Shown: piece after piece, positions 17,094 to 25,106 of the stretch | How positions within the stretch are numbered: the first letter of the stretch is position 1 | How the letters are laid out: each line of letters starts with the position of its first letter | Source of the DNA: Acetobacteraceae bacterium | GTDB lineage: Bacteria > Pseudomonadota > Alphaproteobacteria > Acetobacterales > Acetobacteraceae | Assembly: GCA_019241425.1 (NCBI GenBank) | Contig: JAFAXA010000202.1 | Span: forward strand, 1 to 49,364 | Direction: 5' to 3' | DNA: 49,364 bases | The notes under the pieces: model-generated | Seen by the model: the letters and a program-made list of their open reading frames with translations, nothing else | Told to the model about the DNA's origin: nothing | The model's database searches: none | Translations under genes and position numbers: made by a program

Positions 17094-18044
17094 TCATGTT
17101 TTTAAGCGAGGCGAGCAATTCGTGCTTGTCCATTGCCCGCCCGGGGCCGATCCGGCCAGGCTGGCCGCGAGCCGTTGCAGCGGAAGCGACCAGTCGCCTT
17201 CCACGTCTTGGCGATAGAGCTGCACCGACGGATACCAGGGCGTATCATCCCGCCCCGCCATCCAACGCCAATCGGCGTCCCGCCGCAGCAGCAGCCGGAC
17301 CGGCTTGCCAAGCGTGCCGGCGAGATGCGCCACCATCGTGTCGACCGTAACGACCATCTCCGTCCCGGCAATCAGGCCGGCGGTCCTCAGCAGGTCGGTG
17401 CTGCTATCCCCCGGATTGAGAAAGCGGGGATCGCGCGCGTCCCGCGCTGCCGCCCCGCGTTGCAGGCTGACCAGCGCCCGGCCCGGTGGCATCGCGGCCA
17501 GCATCGGGGGGAGCGGCAGCGACCGGGCCCGGTCCCAATCGCCCGCCTCCCAGCACAGTCCGATCGCGCCCGTTCCGGCGTCCAGCGGCGCGACCGCCGG
17601 CAAAGCGAGGGGTGGTGGCAGCCGGTCCGGCTGGGGGCGGCAGATTTCCAGCAATTCCATGATCTCGACATCGCAGCCGGGCGACGGCGCCGGGGTCGGG
17701 CGAGTGACGTCGAACGGGATCAGCCGAACCCCGTCCAGGGCCGCGAGCAGGGGGAGCAGCGGCGCCGGCGCCTCCAGCGCGACCGACGCCGCGCGGCGCG
17801 CAATCGCCGGAACGAAGCGGGCGAATTGCAGCGTGTCGCCGAGGCCATGGTAGCAGCGGATCAGCACGTCGGCGCCGTCCAGCGGCCGGCCGTCCCAGAC
17901 CCAGCGCTGGTGATACGGCAGCAGCGGGTCGTCGCGGAAACGCGGGTCGCGGCCGGCGAGCACGCGGTCGCTGATCGCGTAGGCGGCGGCGAAGTCGCGG
18001 CGCCGCATCGCCGCCATCCATTCTGCCGCGGCATCAGCCGCCAT
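17094..18044 (-). CDS. GT9-like (heptosyltransferase-type) glycosyltransferase
   Basis: The 316-residue protein is the last gene of the eight-gene minus-strand operon and overlaps the preceding methyltransferase by 11 nt. After a short helical N-terminus comes the GT9-like motif VLIRCYHGLGDTLQFARFVPAIARRA, then AIGLCWEAGDWDRARSLPL and the nucleotide-sugar region GLIAGTEMVVTVDTMVAHLAGTLGKPVRLLL. This closely follows the C-terminal half of TPR-GT9 proteins common in Acetobacteraceae, with most of the TPR part absent. It should be a cytosolic GT-B enzyme. Donor and acceptor are unknown. The stop lies 128 nt from the end of the convergent ino1-phosphatase pair. Confidence 0.8.
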   Translation of the reverse strand: MAADAAAEWMAAMRRRDFAAAYAISDRVLAGRDPRFRDDPLLPYHQRWVWDGRPLDGADVLIRCYHGLGDTLQFARFVPAIARRAASVALEAPAPLLPLLAALDGVRLIPFDVTRPTPAPSPGCDVEIMELLEICRPQPDRLPPPLALPAVAPLDAGTGAIGLCWEAGDWDRARSLPLPPMLAAMPPGRALVSLQRGAAARDARDPRFLNPGDSSTDLLRTAGLIAGTEMVVTVDTMVAHLAGTLGKPVRLLLRRDADWRWMAGRDDTPWYPSVQLYRQDVEGDWSLPLQRLAASLAGSAPGGQWTSTNCSPRLKT

Positions 18045-18900
18045 CGCGCGGGTCCGGTTTCCGCCACAGGAAAGCCCGCCCGTCCCACAGCGCGAACGGG
18101 GTTGCGCCCGCGACCGCGAGGGTCAGGCGGTGGGCGGCGGCCCAGGCACGGGCGTCCGCCAGATCTTCGGCGGGGCCGCGATAGGACAGGTTCAGGATGG
18201 TGATCGCGCCGCCGGGCCGCACGATGCGGGCGAAATCGGCCATGTGCCGCTGGGCGCAGTCCCGTCCGGCCCCGAACAGGTACGGAAAACTGTCGACGGC
18301 GAGGATAAGGGCGAAGCGCGCATCCGGCTGGTCGGCGAGGTCGGCGCCGGCGGTTGTCGCAAAGCGCAGGTTGGGCAGGGCGGCGCGGCGGCGCGCGGTC
18401 CCGATCATCGCGGGCGAAAGATCGAGGCCGAGCACCGACCGGACGTGCGGCGCCACCGCCGCCGCAATGCGGCCGATCCCGCAGCCGAAATCGAGCATGT
18501 CGGTGTCGGGGCGGAGCACGCCCAACCCGTCGAGCCAACAGACGATCTCGCCCGTCGCTTGCCGGAGAAGATCGCCGTCGCCGAGCGAATAGGCGGCGAC
18601 GCTCGCTTCGGGAGAGGCGGCGACGGCGCGATCGAACGCCGTTCTGACCGCCGCAATGGCCGCCGCCGGATCGGCATCGGCCACGCCGTGATGCAGGCCG
18701 GACCCGTCGAGCAGCGCTTTCAGCCGGCGCAGGCCGTCGCCGCGCGCGCCCGCGATCCGCGCGAGTGCGGCGTTGCCCGCGCTCAGGATGTGCGCCGCGA
18801 GCGTCTCCGGGTCGTGGCCGTTCAGGATCAGCCGGGCGAGCGCGACCTCGGCGGATACGCGGCCCGCCGCGTGCAGGCGGATCGGATCGTCCGCCCCCAT
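18034..18900 (-). CDS. Class I SAM-dependent methyltransferase
   Basis: The 288-residue protein has a helical domain of about 130 residues followed by a Rossmann methyltransferase domain. Motif I is DMLDFGCGIGRIAAAVAPH (134-152), the acidic loop is VLGLDLSPAMIGTARRRA, then FALILAVDSFPYLF and the post-motif region FARIVRPGGAITILNLSYRG. It matches the general Methyltransf_11/25 pattern; the substrate is not predictable, but within this operon a sugar or cyclitol hydroxyl is likely. The start overlaps the acyltransferase stop by one base (ATGA), and the end overlaps the GT9-like gene by 11 nt, indicating coupled translation. Confidence 0.85.
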   Translation of the reverse strand: MGADDPIRLHAAGRVSAEVALARLILNGHDPETLAAHILSAGNAALARIAGARGDGLRRLKALLDGSGLHHGVADADPAAAIAAVRTAFDRAVAASPEASVAAYSLGDGDLLRQATGEIVCWLDGLGVLRPDTDMLDFGCGIGRIAAAVAPHVRSVLGLDLSPAMIGTARRRAALPNLRFATTAGADLADQPDARFALILAVDSFPYLFGAGRDCAQRHMADFARIVRPGGAITILNLSYRGPAEDLADARAWAAAHRLTLAVAGATPFALWDGRAFLWRKPDPRDGG

Positions 18901-19919
18901 CAGCCTCGGCCCGCCGGCAGCAGCCGCACCGTCATGCTCGGCTGGTCGAGGGCGCCCCAGGCATATTTGTACGCCTCGCCCCCGCGCAGGAAGTGGAACT
19001 CACGGCGACCCTCCCGGATCGCATCCTCGATCGCGGCGGCGAACATCAGGGTTCCGGGGCTTTCGTACGCGAAGGCCGGATCGAAGCCGCCGAGATAGGC
19101 AAACACCCGGCCGGCGCCCGCCAGCAGCAGATAGAACACCGCGGCGAGCTTGCCGCCGATGCGCAGCGCTTGCATCCGCAACATCTCCGCCGCCAGCAAG
19201 CGGGGGGTCGCGTCGCGGTGAAAGGCGTGCACCAGCGGATCGGTGAGCACGCCCGCGCTTCCTCTGCCCTGCCATCGCAAGCCGTGCAGCCGCACCAGTT
19301 CCGGCAACATGGCGCCGAGCGTGTCGGGCGTCGCGGTTTCGATCGCCGATCCGCCCCCTCGCTCCGCCCGATGCCGGGCCATGCTGATCTTCCGGCGCAT
19401 GGAGGCCGGGACCACCGAACGCAAATCCCGGGCGCCGGACGGGAGCGCGAGCACCGGACAGGTTTCCCCGTCCTCCCGCCACACGCTCCAGCCGGGCGGC
19501 GCCCGCACGTCCCGGAGCGCGCTGCCGGGCGGCAGGTCGATCAGATCGCAACGCGCAAGCGCGCCCGGAGGATCCACGGCGAGCGCGGCCGCGAGCAGCC
19601 GGTCGGCGGCACCGTCCGGCGCGTCGGGGGCGAGGAGGGCGTCGCAATAGTCGGACAGCCCGGCGCCGAGCGGTAGCAGCTTGCCCCCGCCGGGCTCGTC
19701 CAGCCGATAGAGCGGCAGCGCGCCGAGCATCCGCTCTCCGCCCCGCAACACCGCGACGCGCGGGCGGCCGGTGCCGAAGGCGCGCCACCATGGCAGCAGC
19801 CATTCCGGCGACTGAAACGGCGACGCTTCCGGCACGCCCCGCCACAGTTCGGACCAGCACGGTTGCAGGGCGGCGAGGTCGCGATCGTTCGTAACCACAT
19901 TGCAGCCGACGTCGCTCAT
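18900..19919 (-). CDS. GNAT-fold acyltransferase, CelD/FemAB-like (BioF2-like)
   Basis: The 339-residue protein follows the CelD/BcsL pattern: an N-terminal half with WSELWRGVPEASPFQSPEWL and a C-terminal GNAT half with ASMRRKISMARHRAE, LHGLRWQGRG, LRIGGKLAAVFYLLLAGAGRVFAYLGGFDPAFAYESPGTL and FHFLRGGEAYKYAWG. Such double-GNAT proteins transfer acyl or aminoacyl groups in exopolysaccharide and cellulose clusters. No signal peptide is present. It overlaps the upstream GT4 gene by 4 nt and the downstream methyltransferase by 1 nt. The likely job is N- or O-acylation of the glycan made by the operon. Confidence 0.8.
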   Translation of the reverse strand: MSDVGCNVVTNDRDLAALQPCWSELWRGVPEASPFQSPEWLLPWWRAFGTGRPRVAVLRGGERMLGALPLYRLDEPGGGKLLPLGAGLSDYCDALLAPDAPDGAADRLLAAALAVDPPGALARCDLIDLPPGSALRDVRAPPGWSVWREDGETCPVLALPSGARDLRSVVPASMRRKISMARHRAERGGGSAIETATPDTLGAMLPELVRLHGLRWQGRGSAGVLTDPLVHAFHRDATPRLLAAEMLRMQALRIGGKLAAVFYLLLAGAGRVFAYLGGFDPAFAYESPGTLMFAAAIEDAIREGRREFHFLRGGEAYKYAWGALDQPSMTVRLLPAGRG

Positions 19920-20965
19920 GCGGCGGCGAGCCGGCGATACAGCGCAAGGTAGCGGCGGGTCATCGTCGCGCGGTCAAACCGGGCGCGTGCCGTCGCCCGG
20001 CAGGTCTCCGGGTCGATCGTTCCGGCGCGCCGCACGGCGTCCGCCATCGCGTCCGGGCCGTCGACGACGAAGCCCGTGCGCCCGTGCTCCACCGTCTCGG
20101 GCAGCGCGCCGGCGGCAAACGCGATCGCGGGCGTCCCGGCGGCGGCCGCTTCCATCGCCACCAGCGAACTCGTCTCCGCCGCCAGGCTCGGGATCAGCAC
20201 GCACCGGGCCGCCGCCAGCAAGCGCCGCTTGCGCGCGTGGCCGACCGGGCCGAGGAAACGCCGCCGGGCATCGAGCAGCGGACGCACGCGGGTCGCGAAA
20301 TAGTCCTGATGCGCGGGGTAGGGAAATACGGCGCCGCCGATCAGTAACGGCAGCCCCGCCGCGTGGGCGATCTCCAGCGCGATATGCTGGCCCTTCTCCG
20401 GGCAGATGCGGCCGAGGGTGAGCAGGAAGGAACGCCGCGCATGGCGGGCCGCCGCCAGATCCTCGACCGGCACGCCGTTCGGGATCGGCGGCAAAAGGCC
20501 GGGACCGGCCGGCGCGGTGCGATGCTGCGCTTCCGAAACGCAATGCAGAAAGAACCGCTCCCGCCCGGGCCGCAGCGCCTCCGGCGGATACCACGCGACC
20601 GGCAGGTGCAGCGTCGCCAGCGCAGGCGGACCATGCGGCGGCAGATAGGCGCCGAAATCGACCCCGTGCAGATGCACGAGGTCGACCCGCTTCCGTTCCA
20701 GCACGCGCCCGATCGCTTCCCGCATCCGCTGATGAACGGCCGCCCGCGCCGCGTCGTCGAGCCTCACCCCGGCCGGCGGCGTTTCGATGGCGATGTGCGT
20801 CCCGCGAATGGAGGAACCGCCGCACGCAACGACCAGCGAGCGGTGGCCGGCGTCGGCCAGCGCGCCGTCGAGCGCGCTCACCACCTGCTCGGCGCCGCCC
20901 ACCGCATCCGGCCCCACCGTCGCGAACGGAAACGCAACAAGGAGGACGGTGAGCCGGTCTTGCAC
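19916..20965 (-). CDS. Glycosyltransferase family 4 protein
   Basis: The 349-residue GT-B enzyme starts at GTG 20965-20963. The N-terminal acceptor domain has FPFATVGPDAVGGAEQVVSALD and VDLVHLHGVDFGAYLP. The C-terminal donor domain has FLLTLGRICPEKGQHIALEIA, the Glu-rich donor region IPSLAAETSSLVAMEAAAAGTPAIAFAAGALPE, then TGFVVDGPDAMADAV. GT4 enzymes are retaining and include MshA, which uses inositol 3-phosphate as acceptor, and many exopolysaccharide enzymes; which applies here cannot be told. It is separated by 11 nt from the upstream hydrolase-like gene and overlaps the acyltransferase by 4 nt. Confidence 0.92.
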   Translation of the reverse strand: MQDRLTVLLVAFPFATVGPDAVGGAEQVVSALDGALADAGHRSLVVACGGSSIRGTHIAIETPPAGVRLDDAARAAVHQRMREAIGRVLERKRVDLVHLHGVDFGAYLPPHGPPALATLHLPVAWYPPEALRPGRERFFLHCVSEAQHRTAPAGPGLLPPIPNGVPVEDLAAARHARRSFLLTLGRICPEKGQHIALEIAHAAGLPLLIGGAVFPYPAHQDYFATRVRPLLDARRRFLGPVGHARKRRLLAAARCVLIPSLAAETSSLVAMEAAAAGTPAIAFAAGALPETVEHGRTGFVVDGPDAMADAVRRAGTIDPETCRATARARFDRATMTRRYLALYRRLAAA

Positions 20966-20976
20966 CTCGCCGGCGT

Positions 20977-21882
20977 TCAGATCGCGGTCGCCGGTCCCGG
21001 CGCGTACCGGCGGATCATGCGCGCGCAGAACTCGGCGAAAATTTCCGGCTCCCGCGGCGGCGCGGTGTAGTGCGCCCAGGTGCCCTGATCCTCCGGCGTG
21101 AAGCAGAAGGTGACGGTGACCCGGAACGCCTCCAGGGCGCGCATCTGGCGATCAAACCACCGTTCCGCGTCCGGGCGGTAGAAATCGGCCCAGCTCAGGC
21201 CGGTGCGCAGATAGGTGACGCCGAGATCGCGCATCCGCTTCACGGCGTCGTCCAGCCGGTGATCCTCGTAGTGGAACCATTGGCAAAGGCCGATGCCGGG
21301 CGTGAATTCCGGGAAGATGCGCGCGGCGCGCTTCGGTGCGCCGCCTTCGTCGAATAGTCCCATATGGAAATGCCGGTAATAGGACGAGCCTTCCGCCTCC
21401 TTGTGCCGCGTCGTCGCGGGCCAGGCGGCGGGCAGATCGTAGAGACTGTACCAGTGGATGCGCGGCACGCGCCCGGTCAGCAATTCGGCGCTGCGCCGCA
21501 GGCCCCATTCCTGCACCTCCTCGGCGCCGAAACTGGACACCCCGACCTCCGACACCCAGACCGGCAGATCGGTCGTGCGCTCGATTGTCGCGATCTTCGC
21601 CGGCCACTCGTCGATCATCCAGTGATTCCAGTCGAGCGGAAAGCCGTGCACGGCAACCGCGTCGACCGCGTCGAGGCCGCCCTGCGACGCGAGCAGCCGC
21701 ACGAAATCGGGGTCGATCGGCGACATGCCCCCGAGCACGCGCGGCAATCCCGGCGCTTCGGCGGCGATCGCCTCGCCGGCCAGCCGCGTCATGCGCGAAA
21801 ATACCGCCCAGCCCGGATCGTTCTCGAAATCCCAATGCGACTTGTTGTTCGGCTCGTTCCAGATCATCGCCGCCTCGATCAT
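20977..21882 (-). CDS. Clan GH-A glycoside-hydrolase-like protein, apparently circularly permuted
   Basis: The 301-residue protein starts MIEAAMIWNEPNNKSHW at ATG 21882. WNEP with E10 is the acid/base motif normally found at strand 4 of GH-A TIM barrels (GH39, GH5), some 130-160 residues into the chain. Strands 5-8 follow in order: LPRVLGGMSPID, DAVAVHGFPLDW, LPVWVSEVGVSSFG (nucleophile E112) and RIHWYSLYDLP. The C-terminal 105 residues then look like strands 1-3: IGLCQWFHYEDHRLDDAV, LGVTYLRTGLSWADFY, FRVTVTFCFTPEDQG, ending in FAEFCARMIRRYAP, which normally leads into WNEP. Both catalytic Glu are kept. Similar proteins are labelled beta-xylosidase. It overlaps the upstream methyltransferase by 4 nt. 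No signal peptide, so it acts in the cytosol. Confidence 0.8.
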   Translation of the reverse strand: MIEAAMIWNEPNNKSHWDFENDPGWAVFSRMTRLAGEAIAAEAPGLPRVLGGMSPIDPDFVRLLASQGGLDAVDAVAVHGFPLDWNHWMIDEWPAKIATIERTTDLPVWVSEVGVSSFGAEEVQEWGLRRSAELLTGRVPRIHWYSLYDLPAAWPATTRHKEAEGSSYYRHFHMGLFDEGGAPKRAARIFPEFTPGIGLCQWFHYEDHRLDDAVKRMRDLGVTYLRTGLSWADFYRPDAERWFDRQMRALEAFRVTVTFCFTPEDQGTWAHYTAPPREPEIFAEFCARMIRRYAPGPATAI

Positions 21883-22664
21883 CGGGCGGCGTCTCCGGCG
21901 GGGCCGCGCGCCGGATAGACGGCGCCGCGCTCGCCGAACCCGGCGGCCGCCCGTTCCGTGCGCCGGCAAACGAACACCTCCTCCTCCGGCTGCGCTTCGA
22001 TGCTGAATCCGGCGCTCCGCAGCATGGCGGCCGAACAGGCGGTGTTCGGCACCCACCAATTCGTCGGATCATGCGCGTAGTTCTGTTCGACGAAATGCAG
22101 CTTCGGATAGCCGGGCTCGTCGAACACCGCGGTTTCGGAAAACTCATAGTCGGGCTTGAGCCCCAGCACGGCCTGGCTGCCGCGCTGCATCGACTGGAAG
22201 ACAAGGCGATCGCCGGCGACATGCTCGTAAATCAGGTCGAGCGCGAGCAATGGATGCCGAAGGTGGTACAAAACGCCGATGAACAGCACGAGATCGAAGC
22301 GTTCGCCGAGCGCCGCCACGTCGTAGACGGAGAGCTTGCGGTATTCGATCTCGATCCCCTCGATCTCGGCGGCGAAGCGCGCCTGCGCCAGATAGTCGTC
22401 ATCGAAATCGATGCCGACCACCCGCGCCGCCCCGCGCCGTTTCAATTGCATCGAGTGGAACCCGGCATTGCAGCCGATATCGAGAACCGTGAGGCCGGTG
22501 AGATCGGCCGGAATGTGGTCGGCGAACCGCACCCATTTGATCCGGGGATAGTCGCCGAGGAAATGATCGGGGGCGGTGCGAACCCCCCGCAAATCCATGT
22601 TGTGAAACCAGGGGCCGAGTGCCCGTACCCGCTCGCGAATGGCCTGCTCCGTCCAGCCCGTCAT
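21879..22664 (-). CDS. CmoB-like SAM methyltransferase (TIGR04290-type)
   Basis: The 261-residue protein has an N-terminal segment WFHNMDLRGVRTAPDHFLGDYP that resembles the CmoB/DUF1698 family. Motif I follows in VLDIGCNAGFHSMQLKRRG (60-78), then VVGIDFDDDYLAQARFAAE, FDLVLFIGVLYHLRHPLLAL and NTACSAAMLRSAGFSIEAQPE. I recall a methyltransferase family (TIGR04290, Rta_06860 type) defined in glycan-type clusters beside such hydrolase-like genes; this assignment is from memory. The substrate is more likely a carbohydrate than tRNA given the operon. It starts 16 nt after the nucleotidyltransferase and overlaps the hydrolase-like gene by 4 nt. Confidence 0.85.
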   Translation of the reverse strand: MTGWTEQAIRERVRALGPWFHNMDLRGVRTAPDHFLGDYPRIKWVRFADHIPADLTGLTVLDIGCNAGFHSMQLKRRGAARVVGIDFDDDYLAQARFAAEIEGIEIEYRKLSVYDVAALGERFDLVLFIGVLYHLRHPLLALDLIYEHVAGDRLVFQSMQRGSQAVLGLKPDYEFSETAVFDEPGYPKLHFVEQNYAHDPTNWWVPNTACSAAMLRSAGFSIEAQPEEEVFVCRRTERAAAGFGERGAVYPARGPAGDAAR

Positions 22665-22680
22665 TCGCGCACCGTCCCGG

Positions 22681-23424
22681 TCATAATCGCTGCTCTCCCT
22701 CGGCCGCGCCCAGCAGGCCGATCGCTTCCCGATAGCCGTTCAGCGTGCCCACGTCGACGTAGCTTGTGCCGCCCCGGACGGCATAAACCGCGCCGCCGTT
22801 TTCGATAAAGGCGTTCACCAGCGTGCCGACATACTGATCCTGCCGGTCGCGTCTCAACCACAAAGTGTGCAGCGCAAGCAAAGTGTGCGCAGGTAGTTTG
22901 AAGGCGCCCCAAATCCAGGACGACCGTCGTTCGGGGGATTTGACGTCGATCCGCTGCACGCGCCCCTCTTCGCCGGTGATGACGGCGTCGAACAACTCGG
23001 GCCGTTCCACCGGGAACAGCAGAAACGACAGCCGGTCGTCCGGCAGGGCCGCCAACGCATCCTCCGGAAACCAGATCGTGTCCGGCAGGCCGACCAGCAC
23101 CGGCTCATCGGGCCGCAGCAGCGGCAGAGCGCGGAAAATCGCGTCGCACAGCCCCTGCGCCTGGTTCTGCACCACATAGGCGAGATGGGCGCCCGCGACG
23201 GCGCCACCGTAATAATGCAGAATGTCGGCCTTGCCGGGCGAAATGACGAAGCAGATGCGGTCGGCGCCGCCGCGCACCATGCGCTCCACCAAATATTCGC
23301 TCACCGCCCGCGGGCGCTCGATGCCGGTCGGGTCGCGCCGGCTGCCGACCGGCAGCAACTCCTTGGAGAAGGCGAGCGGCTGAATGCGCGTGCCGTTGCC
23401 GGCCGCCGGTATGATCCCCCACAT
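22681..23424 (-). CDS. Sugar-1-phosphate nucleotidyltransferase
   Basis: The 247-residue protein starts MWGIIPAAGNGTRIQPLAFS; I chose ATG 23424 because the nucleotide loop G-x-G-T-R must sit at the N-terminus. The signature AAGNGTRIQPLAFSKELLPV contains R13 and K21. Further elements are YVVQNQAQGLCDAIFRA, VLVGLPDTIW (metal-binding Asp), WIWGAFKLPAH and SYVDVGTLNGYREA. This is the RmlA/GlmU-type NTP_transferase fold that makes NDP-sugars from sugar 1-phosphates. Nucleotide and sugar are not predictable. It probably supplies the activated donor for the three glycosyltransferases of the operon. It starts 5 nt after the CgeB-like gene ends. Confidence 0.9.
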   Translation of the reverse strand: MWGIIPAAGNGTRIQPLAFSKELLPVGSRRDPTGIERPRAVSEYLVERMVRGGADRICFVISPGKADILHYYGGAVAGAHLAYVVQNQAQGLCDAIFRALPLLRPDEPVLVGLPDTIWFPEDALAALPDDRLSFLLFPVERPELFDAVITGEEGRVQRIDVKSPERRSSWIWGAFKLPAHTLLALHTLWLRRDRQDQYVGTLVNAFIENGGAVYAVRGGTSYVDVGTLNGYREAIGLLGAAEGEQRL

Positions 23425-23429
23425 GCCGC

Positions 23430-24518
23430 TCAAGCCGCCGGCGCCGTGCCGGCCGCGGCCCATTCGAAGGCGGCGATCATCTCGCGGGCGCGCTGGGTCG
23501 CCGTGTGTTCAGCCAGCACCCGCGCCCGCGCCCGGGCGGCGATCGCGTCGCGCTCGGCGTCGGACAGCGCCATCGCCGCCAGCGTGTCCTCCGTGCGCGA
23601 GGCGATCATGATTTCGCGTCCCGGCTCGAAGAACGCATCGAGGCCCTCCCACGGATCGCTGATGATGGGCGCGCCACAGGCGGCGGCCTCGAACAGCCGG
23701 CCGGACGGGCACCAGCCCATGCGCGCCATCGCGTCACGCGTGACGTTCAGCGTCCATCGCGAGGAGCTGTAGAACACCGGATGCGCGGCGGCCGGCACGT
23801 GCCGGACGAACCAGATGTTCTCCGTCCAGGGAAAATCGGGCGGGTATTGCGCGCCGCCAAGGACAAACCGTTGATGGGGCAGCCGCCGGGCCGCGTCGAC
23901 GAACAGGCGCTCCAGCCCCGCCTGGCGATCGGCCGCATAGGTGCCGAGATAGGACAGCGCCGCGCCGTAATGCGTGTCGGGCGTCGCCGGGTAATGCTGC
24001 GCCGGATCGACCGAGCCGTACAACGGAACCGCCCGCCGGGCGCCGAGCCGGTCCCGCAACGCATCCAACGCCTTGCCGCCCGTGTAGCTCAGGACGAGAT
24101 CGAACGGCGCAAGCCCGTCCGCGCCGATATAGCTGAGCTGCTCTCCGGCCGCGACCCGCGCCAGGGTGATCGGCGTATCGAGGTCGTAGAAGCAGCGCAG
24201 CTTCACGCGGCTATCCAGCAACAGGCGGGTCGCCGCAATGCCATCCGGACAGTACGAGGTCACCAGCCCGACATCCGCTTCCCGCAATGAGTCCCGCGCG
24301 TGCCCGAGGGCATCGGCGAACTCGCGATAAAGGATAAGCGTGCCGCCGTCCGGCAAAGCGTGCAGGTCGCGATGCCCGGCGTAGTACGACGTGTCGCGCT
24401 CATAAAAAACGACGCTGTGGCCATCGAGAAGCAGCGCCGCAATCAGCGCCCGCCACAGCGCGCCATGGCCGTTGCCCCAGGTGGAGCTGACGGACAGGCC
24501 GAAGATCACCACCCGCAT
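23430..24518 (-). CDS. CgeB-like glycosyltransferase, first gene of the glycan operon
   Basis: The 362-residue protein starts MRVVIFGLSVSSTWGNGHGALWRAL at ATG 24518; the longer reading to 24578 adds an Arg-rich stretch and would cross the candidate promoter. The N-terminal GT-B domain has GHSVVFYERDTSYYAGHRDL. The C-terminal domain has the CgeB signature RMGWCPSGRLFEAAACGAPIISDPWEGLDAFFEPGREI. The CgeB family was named from a Bacillus spore-coat maturation protein and belongs to the GT4-like fold. It heads the operon of eight genes running to 17094. An exact EcfG-type promoter consensus lies 50-74 nt upstream. Confidence 0.88.
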   Translation of the reverse strand: MRVVIFGLSVSSTWGNGHGALWRALIAALLLDGHSVVFYERDTSYYAGHRDLHALPDGGTLILYREFADALGHARDSLREADVGLVTSYCPDGIAATRLLLDSRVKLRCFYDLDTPITLARVAAGEQLSYIGADGLAPFDLVLSYTGGKALDALRDRLGARRAVPLYGSVDPAQHYPATPDTHYGAALSYLGTYAADRQAGLERLFVDAARRLPHQRFVLGGAQYPPDFPWTENIWFVRHVPAAAHPVFYSSSRWTLNVTRDAMARMGWCPSGRLFEAAACGAPIISDPWEGLDAFFEPGREIMIASRTEDTLAAMALSDAERDAIAARARARVLAEHTATQRAREMIAAFEWAAAGTAPAA

Positions 24519-24567
24519 AGGAAGCCCAAGCCGAGGCGTTCTCGCATCCGTGCTCCGTGGTCTCGTG

Positions 24568-24592
24568 AACGACCGCAAGGTAGCGCGGTTCC
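24568..24592 (-). promoter_or_regulatory. Candidate EcfG general-stress promoter of the glycan operon (exact consensus)
   Basis: On the minus strand GGAAC (24592-24588) and CGTT (24571-24568) are separated by exactly 16 nt, matching the alphaproteobacterial EcfG/SigT consensus GGAAC-N16/17-CGTT at all nine bases. It faces the first gene of the operon, with a predicted leader of about 40 nt. A nine-base match at a fixed spacing is expected by chance about once in 4^9 (262,144) positions in random sequence. Confidence 0.5.
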
Positions 24593-24711
24593 CGCCGGGA
24601 AACGCGACAGTCCTCTGCGCGGCGCGAATTTAAGAACCGGCTGGTTTCACCTCCCGGCTCCGCGCCGCAGCAATGCCCGGCAAATTTGGGCAGTCCCGGC
24701 GGACGCATCCT

Positions 24712-24736
24712 GGGACGGCTCGCCGCGTTCAACGTT
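24712..24736 (+). promoter_or_regulatory. Candidate EcfG-type promoter before the small secreted protein (one mismatch)
   Basis: GGGAC (24712-24716), 16 nt, CGTT (24733-24736) differs from GGAAC-N16-CGTT at one base. Transcription would start near 24743, just before GGAAGGAG and the ATG at 24762. It is divergent from the exact-consensus site of the glycan operon, so both sides of this intergenic region could respond to the same sigma factor. Confidence 0.35.
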
Positions 24737-24761
24737 TGTGCAATCGGAAGGAGTTCGACCC

Positions 24762-25031
24762 ATGAAGTCTGTTATCACGCTCGCCTGCGCCGGCCTGCTC
24801 GCCGGCGGCTTGGCCGCCAGCCCCGCGCACGCGGCGGGCTGCCTGTCCGGAGGCGCGGTCGGCGGACTCGCAGGGCACGCGGTCGGCCATGGCGTCGCGG
24901 GCGCAGCGGCCGGATGCGCGATCGGGCATCACGAAGGCAAGAAGCAGGCCAAGCAACAGGAGGCGACCCCCGCCTCGTCCTCCAACACAGCCGCCCCGGC
25001 CAACAACCAGGCCCCGACCCAGAACCAGTAG
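24762..25031 (+). CDS. Small secreted glycine-zipper-like protein
   Basis: The 89-residue protein starts at ATG 24762 with GGAAGGAG 8 nt upstream. Residues 1-24 are a signal peptide (MKSVITLACAGLLAGGLAAS, cleavage after AHA). Then comes a Gly/Ala-rich segment with small-residue spacing, GGAVGGLAGHAVGHGVAGAAAG, typical of glycine-zipper proteins that insert in or associate with the envelope. A Lys/Gln/Asn-rich tail ends in NQAPTQNQ. Two Cys flank the zipper. Similar small proteins in alphaproteobacteria are often stress-induced, which fits the EcfG-like promoter and the divergent glycan operon. Function unknown. Confidence 0.8.
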   Translation: MKSVITLACAGLLAGGLAASPAHAAGCLSGGAVGGLAGHAVGHGVAGAAAGCAIGHHEGKKQAKQQEATPASSSNTAAPANNQAPTQNQ

Positions 25032-25106
25032 GCGGCCGGCCCCGGCCTGGACGCCACGTGCGCCGCCGCCCATATCCACACGGTGTTCACGGGAGGACCG
25101 TCGGAA

